Shown piece by piece: positions 8,377 through 16,631 of a DNA stretch of 57,062 bases; within the stretch, counting starts at the first letter, position 1; every line of letters begins with the position of its first letter. The translations under genes and the position numbers were made by a program. The notes beneath the pieces are model-generated. The model searched no databases and was not told where the DNA came from. It saw only the letters and a list, made by a program, of their open reading frames with translations. Source of the DNA: Candidatus Hemicellulosilyticus sp. P3. GTDB taxonomy: Bacteria; Bacteroidota; Bacteroidia; Bacteroidales; P3. The stretch covers positions 1,315-58,376 of the forward strand of contig LPNH01000014.1 in NCBI GenBank assembly GCA_001543385.1, given 5' to 3'.

Positions 8377-8553
8377 ATGACACGTTGGAAAAGAATAATA
8401 TGGGCGATGGCAGCAGCCGCGTTGCTGGCGTCCGCGTGCAGCGACAAGGGTGTGCGGATGCCACGGCATCGCAAGCGTTCAAACTGCGACTGCCCCACCT
8501 TCTCACAACACTGCGTATTGACTGCAGAACAAGCTACAAGCCACACTGTCTAA
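8377..8553 (+). CDS. Small lipoprotein with a Cys-x-Cys motif
   Basis: An ATG at 8377 opens 58 codons ending in TAA at 8551. The product begins MTRWKRIIWAMAAAALLASACSDKG: a positive n-region, a hydrophobic core and a lipobox (LASAC), so signal peptidase II would leave a mature lipoprotein of about 38 residues. The mature part is basic (PRHRKRS) and then has NCDCPTFSQHC, with three cysteines close together that might bind metal or form disulfides. A frame shared with the next gene extends across this stretch, but its lack of protein-like features and the promoter position favour this one. No family is recognised. It ends 12 bases before the SprT-like gene. Confidence 0.65.
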   Translation: MTRWKRIIWAMAAAALLASACSDKGVRMPRHRKRSNCDCPTFSQHCVLTAEQATSHTV

Positions 8554-8564
8554 TCACCACTGAC

Positions 8565-9185
8565 ATGGATGAAGAGAACATCCGCATTCTGCATCGCTAC
8601 CTACCCGAAACGGCTATAACACCTTTTCTGGACTATTGGCGTCGCAATCATCTGGCACTGCATATCTCGCGCGAACGAAGAAGCAAGCTGGGCGACTACC
8701 GGTTGCCGACACGCGAGCACCCGCAGCACGCTATCAGCGTCAACGGCAATCTGAACCGCTGTTTTTTCCTTTGGGTGTTGCTGCATGAGATGGCGCATCT
8801 GGACACTTTTGTACAGTACGGACACGGCGTGAAACCCCACGGTGAGGAATGGCAGTGTGCGTATGCCCGGCTGATGAAGGAATACGCCGCATGTTTTCCC
8901 GGTGAGTTGCAGGCTCTCATCGTCCGATGCGGCAGTTCGGTGCCTTTGCGACGTTCGCTGATGCGACAGGTGGAGGCTCGGTTGTCAGCCTGTGGCCCGG
9001 CAGGAGATAGCTGCGCAACGCTTGACAGCCAACCTGCAGGCACCATGTTCCGACTACGTGGCAACCCCGGACGGCGGTTCCGCTCCGTTGAGCGGCGCCG
9101 CACGCGCTGGAAGTGCGTAGATATGGATAGCGGACGTATGTATCTCATCAGCGGAACGGCGCAGATAGAGCCGGCGGAGGCATGA
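8565..9185 (+). CDS. SprT-like zinc metalloprotease domain protein
   Basis: Starting at the ATG at 8565 the protein has 206 residues; the frame upstream of it is taken by the small lipoprotein. Residues 74-78 are HEMAH, the zinc-binding and catalytic HExxH motif, followed by HGEEW at 92-96 supplying a further ligand, the arrangement of SprT/Spartan-like proteases. The C-terminal part (about 150-206) is basic and ends in a short beta-rich section (RWKCVDMDSGRMYLI), where SprT proteins usually carry a zinc ribbon; here no such cysteines are obvious. Its stop overlaps the symporter start (ATGA at 9182), so the two are translationally coupled. Substrate unknown. Confidence 0.75.
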   Translation: MDEENIRILHRYLPETAITPFLDYWRRNHLALHISRERRSKLGDYRLPTREHPQHAISVNGNLNRCFFLWVLLHEMAHLDTFVQYGHGVKPHGEEWQCAYARLMKEYAACFPGELQALIVRCGSSVPLRRSLMRQVEARLSACGPAGDSCATLDSQPAGTMFRLRGNPGRRFRSVERRRTRWKCVDMDSGRMYLISGTAQIEPAEA

Positions 9186-10660
9186 TAACCGCTGTGCATA
9201 TCGTTTTGGTGACAGTCACCGTAGCGGCATTGCTGTTGATAGGGGTGCTGGGGGGAAGGCATGTAAAAGATGCCCGCAGTTTCACCACCGGCGGCCGGGC
9301 CGGCGGATGGATGGTGTGCGGCATCATCATGGGCACACTGGTGGGCGGGCAGTCGACGGTGGGCACCTCACAGATGGCTTTCTCGTATGGGTTGTCAGCC
9401 TGGTGGTTCACTATCGGCACCGCACTGGGCACATTGGTGTTGGCATTGGCATTGGCACGGCCGTTGCGCCGTCACCGGGCTGTCACCCTGAACGAGGTGG
9501 TGGCCCACGAGTATGGCCCTGTCGCTGAACGGGTCGGGTCGGTGTTGAGCCTGCTGGGTATTTTCATTAGCATTGTGGCCCAGATACTTGCATCGACGGC
9601 ACTGATGACCGCCCTTTTTGGCCTGCGGGGAGACTGCGCGACCTTTCTTTCGGCCTTGCTCATCGTCCTGTTTATATTGTTTGGCGGCATTCAAAGCGCC
9701 GGCATCGGCGGTATGGTGAAGGTGGGCTTGCTCTATTTCAGCTGTATGGCGGCCGGATATACGGTGTGGCGTCTGGCTGGCGGCACATCCGGGCTGACGG
9801 CTTCTATATGCCGCTTTTTCACCGACCACGGCACGCTGGCCCGACATTACAGTCTTGAGAGCATCGACAGCATCCACCAACGCTATGACAACCTGCTGGC
9901 ACACGGCACGCTGAAAGACTTGGGCGGCTGTATGTCGCTTATACTGGGCGTGCTGTGCACCCAGACCTATGCCCAAGCCATCTGGGCTGCACGCAGCCAC
10001 CGCGCCGCACGCCAAGGAGCACTTGCCGCCGCCTTGCTCACCCCGCTTATCGGTGTCGCATGCACCCTCGTGGGGTTGTATATGCGCAGTCATTACATCA
10101 CGGCCGACGAGGCCTCGTTTGTGTGCGGAGACACGCCGACCGCGGCGGCCATGGGTGTCTTGGCCGACTCTTCCATGGCCTTTCCGGTATTCATCCTCCA
10201 TAAGCTGTCGCCTTGGATGGGCGGTGTTATCATCGGAACACTTTTTGTCACGATACTCGGCGGAGGGAGCGGACTGGCACTGGGTGCAACCACCATTGTG
10301 GTGCGCGACATCTTTTCCTCCAGCCGCGACTCACTCACCCTTTACCGCTCCACCGTGCTCCTAATCATGGGCAGCGCCACCGCGGCGGCGCTGCTCTTCC
10401 GCGAGACACTTATCAACGAGCTGGGGTTTCTGTCGTTAGGGTTGCGTGCCACCGCTCTCGTCTTTCCGCTGCTGTGCGCCTTGGCGTTTCCCGGGCGTTT
10501 CCGCCACGGGTACGCCGTCGCGTCGATGCTGGCCGGCACAGCAGCCATGTTGACCGCACACTTGATGCACTGGCCGCTCGATCCGTCGCTGTGGGGTGTC
10601 GGTGCCGGGCTTATCGCAATGCTGCCCGGGTGGTGTCGAAAAGCGAATCCACCATGTTAA
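9182..10660 (+). CDS. Sodium:solute symporter family transporter
   Basis: The 492-residue protein has about 13 predicted membrane helices and the SSF signature region (SFTTGGRAGGWMVCGIIMGT ... GGQSTVGTSQMAFSYG). The family couples Na+ entry to uptake of sugars, amino acids, carboxylates or vitamins; this subgroup's substrate is not evident. It is coupled to the SprT-like gene by an ATGA overlap. Its last 50 bases overlap the 3' end of rsgA on the other strand, so the two genes converge and interlock. Confidence 0.88.
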   Translation: MITAVHIVLVTVTVAALLLIGVLGGRHVKDARSFTTGGRAGGWMVCGIIMGTLVGGQSTVGTSQMAFSYGLSAWWFTIGTALGTLVLALALARPLRRHRAVTLNEVVAHEYGPVAERVGSVLSLLGIFISIVAQILASTALMTALFGLRGDCATFLSALLIVLFILFGGIQSAGIGGMVKVGLLYFSCMAAGYTVWRLAGGTSGLTASICRFFTDHGTLARHYSLESIDSIHQRYDNLLAHGTLKDLGGCMSLILGVLCTQTYAQAIWAARSHRAARQGALAAALLTPLIGVACTLVGLYMRSHYITADEASFVCGDTPTAAAMGVLADSSMAFPVFILHKLSPWMGGVIIGTLFVTILGGGSGLALGATTIVVRDIFSSSRDSLTLYRSTVLLIMGSATAAALLFRETLINELGFLSLGLRATALVFPLLCALAFPGRFRHGYAVASMLAGTAAMLTAHLMHWPLDPSLWGVGAGLIAMLPGWCRKANPPC

Positions 10661-11549
10661 GGTAACTCTGGTAGCGCTCGACGGACACTTCGCCACGATC
10701 AACCGCCGCCCTGACCGCACAGCTCGGCTCATGGCGATGGGTGCAGTCGGCGAAATGGCATTGGTGCAGGTGGCGGCGCATTTCAGGAAAGAAATGCGAC
10801 AGTTCCTCCACCCGAAAGTCCACCAGTCCGAACTCTTTGATACCCGGTGTGTCGATAAGATAGGCGTCCAGCCCGCCGATGGGGTGCATCTCGGTGAAGG
10901 TGGTGGTGTGCATGCCTTTGCGGTTCCAGTCACTGATCGCGCCCACCCGCAGGCCCAGACCCGGAGACAGGGCATTCAGCAACGCCGACTTACCCACTCC
11001 GCTGTGACCGCTGAACAGCACTGTCTTGCCTCGCACCGACTGTCGGACTGTTTCGATGCCCTGGCCTGTCAAGGCGGAGACTTCATGGACGGGGTAGCCA
11101 ACCTGACGGTAGCGCCTGATCACCTCCTGCTGCAGCTGCCTGTGTGCCGTGTCCGCAGCACACAGGTCTGACTTGTTGAGCAATAGGCAGGCAGGTATGC
11201 GGTAGGCTTCGGCGGTGACCAGCAGGCGGTCGATGAAACCTGTGCTGGTACGTGGCGACCCCATGGAAGCCACAATGCAGAGCATATCGATATTCGCAGC
11301 CAGCACGTGGGTCTGCTTGCTAAGTTTGATGGACTGACGGACGATATAATTGGTGCGGTCAGCTATGTCGGTAATGAGGCCGGTGCCGTCGGACTGCAGT
11401 TCATAACTGACACGGTCGCCCACGACGACAGGATTGGTCTGCTTGCTGCCGCGCAGACGGTAGCTGCCGCGCAAACGGCATTCGATGCAGCCGTCGGACG
11501 ACGCCACACGATACCAGCTGCCCGTAGTGCGGATAACCAAACCTTCCAT
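10611..11549 (-). CDS. rsgA: Ribosome small subunit-dependent GTPase RsgA
   Basis: From the ATG at 11549 the protein has 312 residues: an N-terminal OB fold (MEGLVIRTTGSWYRV), a circularly permuted GTPase with NKSDL before GHSGVGKSALLNAL and DTPGIKEFGL, and a C-terminal zinc knuckle (CHFADCTHRHEPSC). It acts in late 30S maturation. A longer frame reaching 11672 is rejected because the OB fold starts at MEGLV and the promoter lies inside the extension. The -7 box ends 6 bases before the ATG, so the transcript may be leaderless. The 3' end overlaps the symporter gene by 50 bases. Confidence 0.96.
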   Translation of the reverse strand: MEGLVIRTTGSWYRVASSDGCIECRLRGSYRLRGSKQTNPVVVGDRVSYELQSDGTGLITDIADRTNYIVRQSIKLSKQTHVLAANIDMLCIVASMGSPRTSTGFIDRLLVTAEAYRIPACLLLNKSDLCAADTAHRQLQQEVIRRYRQVGYPVHEVSALTGQGIETVRQSVRGKTVLFSGHSGVGKSALLNALSPGLGLRVGAISDWNRKGMHTTTFTEMHPIGGLDAYLIDTPGIKEFGLVDFRVEELSHFFPEMRRHLHQCHFADCTHRHEPSCAVRAAVDRGEVSVERYQSYLNMVDSLFDTTRAALR

Positions 11550-11555
11550 GAAATG

Positions 11556-11563
11556 CAAAGATA
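11556..11563 (-). promoter_or_regulatory. -7 box of rsgA, very close to the start codon
   Basis: TATCTTTG on the minus strand ends 6 bases upstream of the rsgA ATG. With the usual distance from -7 box to transcript start, transcription would begin at or next to the A of ATG. Confidence 0.6.
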
Positions 11564-11613
11564 CGAAAATGTTAAAAAAGAAGGCTATTTTTTCACCATT
11601 TGGAACCTTGGCG

Positions 11614-11621
11614 TATATTTG
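11614..11621 (+). promoter_or_regulatory. Probable -7 box of the VOC/Hdr-like operon
   Basis: TATATTTG on the plus strand matches TAnnTTTG and lies about 50 bases before the ATG at 11671. A TTTG at 11599-11602 is only 11 bases upstream, closer than usual, so the upstream box is uncertain. Confidence 0.55.
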
Positions 11622-11670
11622 CATCTCAAAAGTTACAACACGCTTGTTATCAACTAATACCGACAGTGGC

Positions 11671-12744
11671 ATGAATGAACCCTATCTGATATCCGGCATT
11701 CAGCAGATTGGCATCGGGTGCACCGACTTCCGCACTTCATGGAAGTGGTATATCGACATGTTCCGGATGAATGTCCGGGTGCTGGAGGACGACACAGTGG
11801 CAGAACGTATGCTTCCTTACACGGGCGGCCAGGCTCAGAAACGTCACGCCTGCATTGCACTCAACTTGCAGGGCGGAGGCGGATTTGAAATATGGCAATA
11901 CTCCGAACGCACTCCGCAACCTGTCGGTTTCCGGGTACAAATAGGTGATTTAGGGGTTTTTGCTGCCAAACTGAAAAGCCGCGACCCGGAATCTTTCCGG
12001 AATCAACTGGCTGCAAAGTATAACCAAGTGGGGCCTCTCGCCACCGCCCCTGACGGCAAACGCACTTTCTGGGTGCAGGACCCGTGGGGGAATTGGTTCC
12101 AGGTGGTGGAAGACGCCAGTGTCTTCATTGAGCAACACACGCCGGGCGGCGGTGTTGTAGGCGCCATCGTGGGGTGCAGCGACATTGAGCGGTCACTGCC
12201 GCTCTACCGCGACCTTTTCGGCTACGACACCGTTGTCTATGACCGCAGCGGCATTTTTGACGATTTGGTCTATGCGGACGGCGGAGACCAACACTACCGC
12301 CGTATGCTGCTCACCCATTCGCAGCCCCGTCAAGGAGCCTTCGCCACCTTCTACGGACAAAGCAGCATCGAACTGGTGCAGCCGTTAGACCGAACCCCGC
12401 GCAGAATATACGAGGGCAGGTATTGGGGCGACCCCGGCTTTATCCAGCTCTGCTTCGACGTCACCCACATGAGCGCCATCGAAAAACGTTGCAACGAACT
12501 GGGCTATCCTTTTACAGTGGACAGTTGCAAGGGGCAAGGACGCTTCGACATGGGCGACGCCAGCGGTCATTTCACCTATATCGAGGACCCGGACGGCACC
12601 CTCATCGAGATGGTCGAAGCGCATAAGCTCACCATCCTCAAACGCCCCCGTATCGCCATCGATATGTTGCGCCGCGACCGAAACAAGCCGTTCCCGAAGA
12701 TGTTTTACCGGCTGATGGGTCTGGCTAAAGTAAATTTTGACTGA
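11671..12744 (+). CDS. VOC (glyoxalase/dioxygenase fold) protein, two tandem halves
   Basis: From the ATG at 11671 the protein has 357 residues and two VOC halves: about 8-155 (QQIGIGCTDFRTSWKWYIDMF ... VQDPWGNWFQVVED) and about 165-325 (VGCSDIERSLPLYRDLFGYD ... EDPDGTLIEMVEAHK). This double arrangement is shared by extradiol dioxygenases, HPPD-like enzymes and some epimerases. The acidic residue ending each half (QVVED, IEMVE) could bind a metal, but a full His/His/Glu set was not confirmed. A longer frame from 11485 is rejected because it crosses the rsgA promoter. The Hdr-like genes follow at once (3-base gap), so it probably acts with that complex. Its reaction is unknown. Confidence 0.82.
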   Translation: MNEPYLISGIQQIGIGCTDFRTSWKWYIDMFRMNVRVLEDDTVAERMLPYTGGQAQKRHACIALNLQGGGGFEIWQYSERTPQPVGFRVQIGDLGVFAAKLKSRDPESFRNQLAAKYNQVGPLATAPDGKRTFWVQDPWGNWFQVVEDASVFIEQHTPGGGVVGAIVGCSDIERSLPLYRDLFGYDTVVYDRSGIFDDLVYADGGDQHYRRMLLTHSQPRQGAFATFYGQSSIELVQPLDRTPRRIYEGRYWGDPGFIQLCFDVTHMSAIEKRCNELGYPFTVDSCKGQGRFDMGDASGHFTYIEDPDGTLIEMVEAHKLTILKRPRIAIDMLRRDRNKPFPKMFYRLMGLAKVNFD

Positions 12745-12747
12745 ACC

Positions 12748-13353
12748 ATGGGCTATCTTATCGACTACCTCAACCAGGATGTGCGCTTTGAAGAGTCGCT
12801 CAAAGCCTGCATGAACTGCGGTGTCTGCACCGCTGTCTGCCCGGCGGCTGAATTCTATGAATACGATCCGCGGCGTATCTGCGATACGGTACAACGCGGT
12901 GACGAAGATGCGTTGGAACAGCTGCTTAAGAGCGACACGATATGGTATTGCGGCCAGTGTATGTCGTGCAAGACCCGCTGTCCGCGCGGCAACGTGCCGG
13001 GCGAACTCATCTCTGTGCTCCGCCGCGCCTCGCAAGAGCTGGGCTATTTCAGCCAGAGCGAGAAAGGACGCCAGCAGACACAACTAATGAATACCCTGCA
13101 ACGCAATATCCTGGAAATCGGCTATTGTGTCTATCCCGACCGCGTCGACCCGGACTACCACCCCGAACAGGGCCCCGTATGGCGCTGGTATCACCAGCAT
13201 ATCGCCGAGGTGGCCCCTCGGTTGGGCGCCAACTATCACGGCCAGGGCGCCGGCGCCCTGCGGGATATTCCGCAGGAAGACTTGGATGAAGTGCGCCGAA
13301 TCTTTGAGGTGACGGGGGGCATGGAACTCCGAAAACGTGTGACCGATGAATAA
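12748..13353 (+). CDS. HdrC-like protein with two [4Fe-4S] sites
   Basis: The 201-residue soluble protein has two ferredoxin-type motifs, C21-x2-C24-x2-C27-x3-C31 and C68-x2-C71-x2-C74-x3-C78, each with the CP pair, as in HdrC subunits that pass electrons between HdrA and HdrB. The C-terminal 90 residues are helical with no known motif (VWRWYHQHIAEVAPRLG). It begins 3 bases after the VOC gene and overlaps the next gene by 8 bases, so it belongs to the operon. HdrC-like is a family call; the redox partner is inferred from the neighbours. Confidence 0.85.
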   Translation: MGYLIDYLNQDVRFEESLKACMNCGVCTAVCPAAEFYEYDPRRICDTVQRGDEDALEQLLKSDTIWYCGQCMSCKTRCPRGNVPGELISVLRRASQELGYFSQSEKGRQQTQLMNTLQRNILEIGYCVYPDRVDPDYHPEQGPVWRWYHQHIAEVAPRLGANYHGQGAGALRDIPQEDLDEVRRIFEVTGGMELRKRVTDE

Positions 13354-13672
13354 TTTTGGCTTTCAAATATCTAAAACCCGCTCCATCGATATGGATGCCG
13401 CCGACAGCGCACGGCGGGCGCAGCTGCTGGCCAGCGTGCCTTCCTACCGCCTGTGTATCGGATGCGGCGCGTGCAGCGCCACCTGCAGCGCGGGACAATT
13501 CACCCAGTTCAACATCCGTCGCATCCACACCGCTTTCAACTGCGGCCAGACGGACACGCTTGCCGAACAGCTGGACAGCTGCATGCTTTGCGGCAAATGC
13601 ATGCTGGTCTGCCCGCGCGGAGTGAACCTGCGCAGCCTGATTATACGGATGCGGCAACTATTGGCCAACTAA
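13346..13672 (+). CDS. Small HdrC-like protein with two [4Fe-4S] sites
   Basis: The 108-residue protein is little more than a two-cluster ferredoxin module: C37, C40, C43, C47 (followed by Ser rather than Pro) and C79, C82, C85, C89. It looks like a second, shorter HdrC. It overlaps the longer HdrC gene by 8 bases and ends 7 bases before the membrane subunit gene. Having two HdrC-like subunits next to each other suggests two electron paths, one to each cysteine-rich subunit. Confidence 0.82.
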   Translation: MNNFGFQISKTRSIDMDAADSARRAQLLASVPSYRLCIGCGACSATCSAGQFTQFNIRRIHTAFNCGQTDTLAEQLDSCMLCGKCMLVCPRGVNLRSLIIRMRQLLAN

Positions 13673-13679
13673 CGCTATT

Positions 13680-15482
13680 ATGTTCTCCCTTTTTGTCATA
13701 CCGTTCTGCATCGGAGTAGTGTTGCTCTTCGCCATCTCAGCGATGAAGTATGTACGCTGGATACGCCAGTTCGACAAACGCCAGCAGGTCGTCATACGCC
13801 ATAATATCTGGTCGTGGCGCTTTCTGCCTGCCATCTGGGAGGCGTTTCGAGAAGGACTGCTGCACTGGCGCATCACACGGCACCACTTCCTGCTGGGCTA
13901 TATGCACCGCAGCCTGGCTTTCGGATGGTTTCTACTTATCGTGGTGGGAGCCGTACAGGCCATCCTGGCCTGCCCCGACGGACATCCCTTTTATGTGGCC
14001 ATCTTTTTTAATTTCTTTGAACCCCGCAGCGAGCATATCGTGGCTTTCGCCCGGAGCCAGACTTACGCCCATGTGATGGATGCGCTGCTGCTTTATGTGC
14101 TGTCGGGACTGACGCTGGCCGCATTTAAGAAGGTGTGGTCCCGCCCGCTGGGTATGCGCCAGACCACACGCCACAATCTGGTCGACCGGGTGGCCAAGTT
14201 CTGCCTGTGGTGTATCTTCCCGTTGCGGCTCCTCGCCGAAGGCGCAACATCGGCCATCTACCACAACGGCGGTTTTTTGGTGACATCGCTGGGTTCGCTG
14301 ATGAACGCCATGGGACTCGACAACGAAATATTTGAATACCACCTATGGGTGTTGTATTCGCTCGCGCTGGGCGCTTTCTTCACGCTGATGCCTTTCACGC
14401 GCTATATGCACATCTTCACCGAAGTGTTTCTTATCTACTTCCGCCGGCTGGGCCTCCACGACACCGCCCGCAAGGACGGGTACACACTTTTCGAGCTTAG
14501 CGCCTGTTCGCGCTGCGGCATCTGCATCGACGGATGCCCCATCAGCAATCCATTGGGTATAAACAATATACAAGGTGTTTACTTGTTACAGAACATCCGC
14601 AACAAGGATTTGTGGAAGCAATCTGTAAATATCGCCGAGAACTGCCTGGTATGCGGCCGCTGCAGCACCGACTGCCCGGTACAAATCGACCTGGAGACCA
14701 TCCGGCGGCAGGTGCGGTCCAAAGACAAGGCTCCTATCGACAAGGCCTCCGGATATCAATATCTCAAGAGTGTCCATGCTTTCAATGCCGTAGGGCGCGT
14801 GGGTTATTTCGGCGGATGCATGTCACACCTGACCCCCGGCATCACCGAGGCTATGGAAGCGATTTTCCGCGCCGCTGGCCAAGACTACTGGTATATGGAT
14901 AAGGAGCGCACCATCTGCTGCGGAAGGCCGTTGCTGCAACAGGGGTTTCTGCAGCAGGCCGAGGAGCTGCGGCACCGAAACAGCGAGCTCATCGCCCGGT
15001 CGGGTGTCACGATGCTCATCACATCGTGCCCCATCTGCTACCAGTCGTTTACCAAAGAGTATCACCTGAATATCCCTGTCATGCATCACAGTGAGTATAT
15101 CGCACGGATGCTGCAGGAGGGACGCATCCATGCGGAGCGGAGCGCACTGCGCGTCACCTATCACGACCCCTGCGAACTGGGCCGCGGATGCGGCATCTAC
15201 ACCCCGCCCCGCGAGGTCATCCAGGCTGCCGCCACCTTGGTCCCCACCCGCCACGAGCAAGAGCAGAGCCTCTGCTGCGGCATCAATCTTGGCAACACTG
15301 TCATCAGCAACGGTCAGCAGGGCATGATACGCGACCGTGCCTATCAGAACCTGACTGAGCCGAAGCCCGACATGGTGGCCACCGCCTGCCCCATGTGCAA
15401 GAAAGCCCTCGCACGCGGCGGAGAGACCCCGGTGCGCGACATCGCCGAAATCATCGCCGCGCAACTGACCCCCGCCCAATGA
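13680..15482 (+). CDS. Membrane-bound HdrD-like subunit (NarI-type anchor fused to 4Fe-4S and CCG domains)
   Basis: The 600-residue protein is a three-part fusion. Residues 1-255 form a NarI/HdrE-like anchor with five or six helices and four likely heme histidines (H76, H131, H221, H244). Residues 270-340 hold two [4Fe-4S] motifs (C276-C286 and C322-C332). Residues 375-590 hold two cysteine-rich CCG domains (ICCGRP ... CPICYQSF and LCCGIN ... CPMCKKAL), which in HdrB/D bind unusual 4Fe-4S clusters. Fusions of this kind occur in HdrDE, DsrMK-like and TmcB/QmoC-like quinone-reactive complexes. It should exchange electrons between the menaquinone pool and the cytoplasmic subunits encoded around it. 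Confidence 0.85.
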   Translation: MFSLFVIPFCIGVVLLFAISAMKYVRWIRQFDKRQQVVIRHNIWSWRFLPAIWEAFREGLLHWRITRHHFLLGYMHRSLAFGWFLLIVVGAVQAILACPDGHPFYVAIFFNFFEPRSEHIVAFARSQTYAHVMDALLLYVLSGLTLAAFKKVWSRPLGMRQTTRHNLVDRVAKFCLWCIFPLRLLAEGATSAIYHNGGFLVTSLGSLMNAMGLDNEIFEYHLWVLYSLALGAFFTLMPFTRYMHIFTEVFLIYFRRLGLHDTARKDGYTLFELSACSRCGICIDGCPISNPLGINNIQGVYLLQNIRNKDLWKQSVNIAENCLVCGRCSTDCPVQIDLETIRRQVRSKDKAPIDKASGYQYLKSVHAFNAVGRVGYFGGCMSHLTPGITEAMEAIFRAAGQDYWYMDKERTICCGRPLLQQGFLQQAEELRHRNSELIARSGVTMLITSCPICYQSFTKEYHLNIPVMHHSEYIARMLQEGRIHAERSALRVTYHDPCELGRGCGIYTPPREVIQAAATLVPTRHEQEQSLCCGINLGNTVISNGQQGMIRDRAYQNLTEPKPDMVATACPMCKKALARGGETPVRDIAEIIAAQLTPAQ

Positions 15483-15559
15483 CAATACCGCACCAACGCA
15501 CCGCATTGACATAAGACACCGACCCAATCATCATTGTTTCATTCAACCCTCTTATCCCC

Positions 15560-16612
15560 GTGAAGCGCTACTGGAACGAATATCAGAAAGAAATCGCCGA
15601 CGACCGTTATTTCTATGAGCGCAGCTGCATCCGCCAGACCTTCTTTCCCGGCTCGGAGGCCGCTTTCTTAAAAATACTGCGCGAAGAACTCGGAAAAGAC
15701 ATCTGCGACAACCCGCACCAGCATACCTGTACCGGCATCGGCTACCATAGTGACGTGGTGCCTTTTGACACCACCATGACCGTTGTGGCCCGGCTTTTCT
15801 CGCTGATGAAGGAATGCGGGTACAGCAATTATGTGCCCTCGTGTGTGACCAGTTTCGGCGTCTTTACCGAGGTGATGGCGAAATGGGCCGAGAACCCGGC
15901 GCTGAAGGAGAAAGCACGGCAGTATCTATGGGAAGCCTGCCGCCGCGAGTTCGAAGTGCCCGACAATATTGTCCACCCCAGCGACATTATCTATAAGTTC
16001 CGCTTCGACCTGAAACCCCGTATGCGCTACCAGTTGGTGAACCGCTTCACCGGCAAGCCGCTGCGTGTCGTGGAGCACATCGGCTGCCATTATGCCAAGA
16101 TATTCCCCGAACAGGGCATCGGCAAGGCCGAGTTCCCTTATGTGCTGGCCGGCATGATTGAAGCCTGGGGAGGCGAAGTGATCGACTACCCCGAACGGCG
16201 CCACTGCTGCGGATTCGGGTTCCGCCAATATTTAGTGCGGGAGAACCGCGGCTACAGCATTGCCAACACAAAAAAGAAATTCGAGTCGATGGAACCTTAT
16301 GAACCGGATTTCATACTAACCAACTGTCCTGGATGTAATATGTTCCTTGACAAATGGCAGTACACCATCGCCGAGATGGAGCGCAAGACCTATGACCGAG
16401 ACGGTTACGGCATCCCCGTGCTGACTTACGAGGAGCTGACAGGGCTGTTGCTGGGCTATGACCCTTGGACGCTGGGTCTGCAGATGCACCAGGTGCAGGC
16501 CGAACGCCTGTTGGACAAAATCGGCATCGCTTACAACCCGCGGGAAAAATACGCCGGTTCAAACGGACGGATGCTCAACCCGCCCGCCAAACCTGAATGC
16601 CTATTGGTATAA
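15560..16612 (+). CDS. HdrB-like protein with one intact CCG domain
   Basis: The 350-residue protein starts at a GTG (MKRYWNEYQKEIADD). The second half has a full CCG signature (EHIGCHY ... HCCGFGFRQY ... TNCPGCNMFLDKW). The first half has only part of one (TCTGIGY ... SCVTSFG): the paired cysteines are TC and the CxxC is CVTS, so it probably binds no cluster. In HdrB the CCG domains form the disulfide-reducing site. The 77-base gap before this gene is the largest in the operon and shows no promoter box or hairpin that I can see. Confidence 0.82.
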   Translation: MKRYWNEYQKEIADDRYFYERSCIRQTFFPGSEAAFLKILREELGKDICDNPHQHTCTGIGYHSDVVPFDTTMTVVARLFSLMKECGYSNYVPSCVTSFGVFTEVMAKWAENPALKEKARQYLWEACRREFEVPDNIVHPSDIIYKFRFDLKPRMRYQLVNRFTGKPLRVVEHIGCHYAKIFPEQGIGKAEFPYVLAGMIEAWGGEVIDYPERRHCCGFGFRQYLVRENRGYSIANTKKKFESMEPYEPDFILTNCPGCNMFLDKWQYTIAEMERKTYDRDGYGIPVLTYEELTGLLLGYDPWTLGLQMHQVQAERLLDKIGIAYNPREKYAGSNGRMLNPPAKPECLLV

Positions 16613-16631
16613 CCCCCTATATAAACACGCC

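Noticed and set aside
8328..8564. N-terminal extension of the SprT-like protein
   Set aside because: The stretch includes the predicted promoter and the small lipoprotein gene in another frame, and shows no similarity to a protein N-terminus.
9395..10201. Open frame of 268 codons on the minus strand
   Set aside because: Antisense to the sodium:solute symporter, whose hydrophobic helices and family motifs are clear.
11485..11670. N-terminal extension of the VOC protein
   Set aside because: It covers the promoter region between two divergent genes; the VOC fold begins with residues just after the ATG at 11671.
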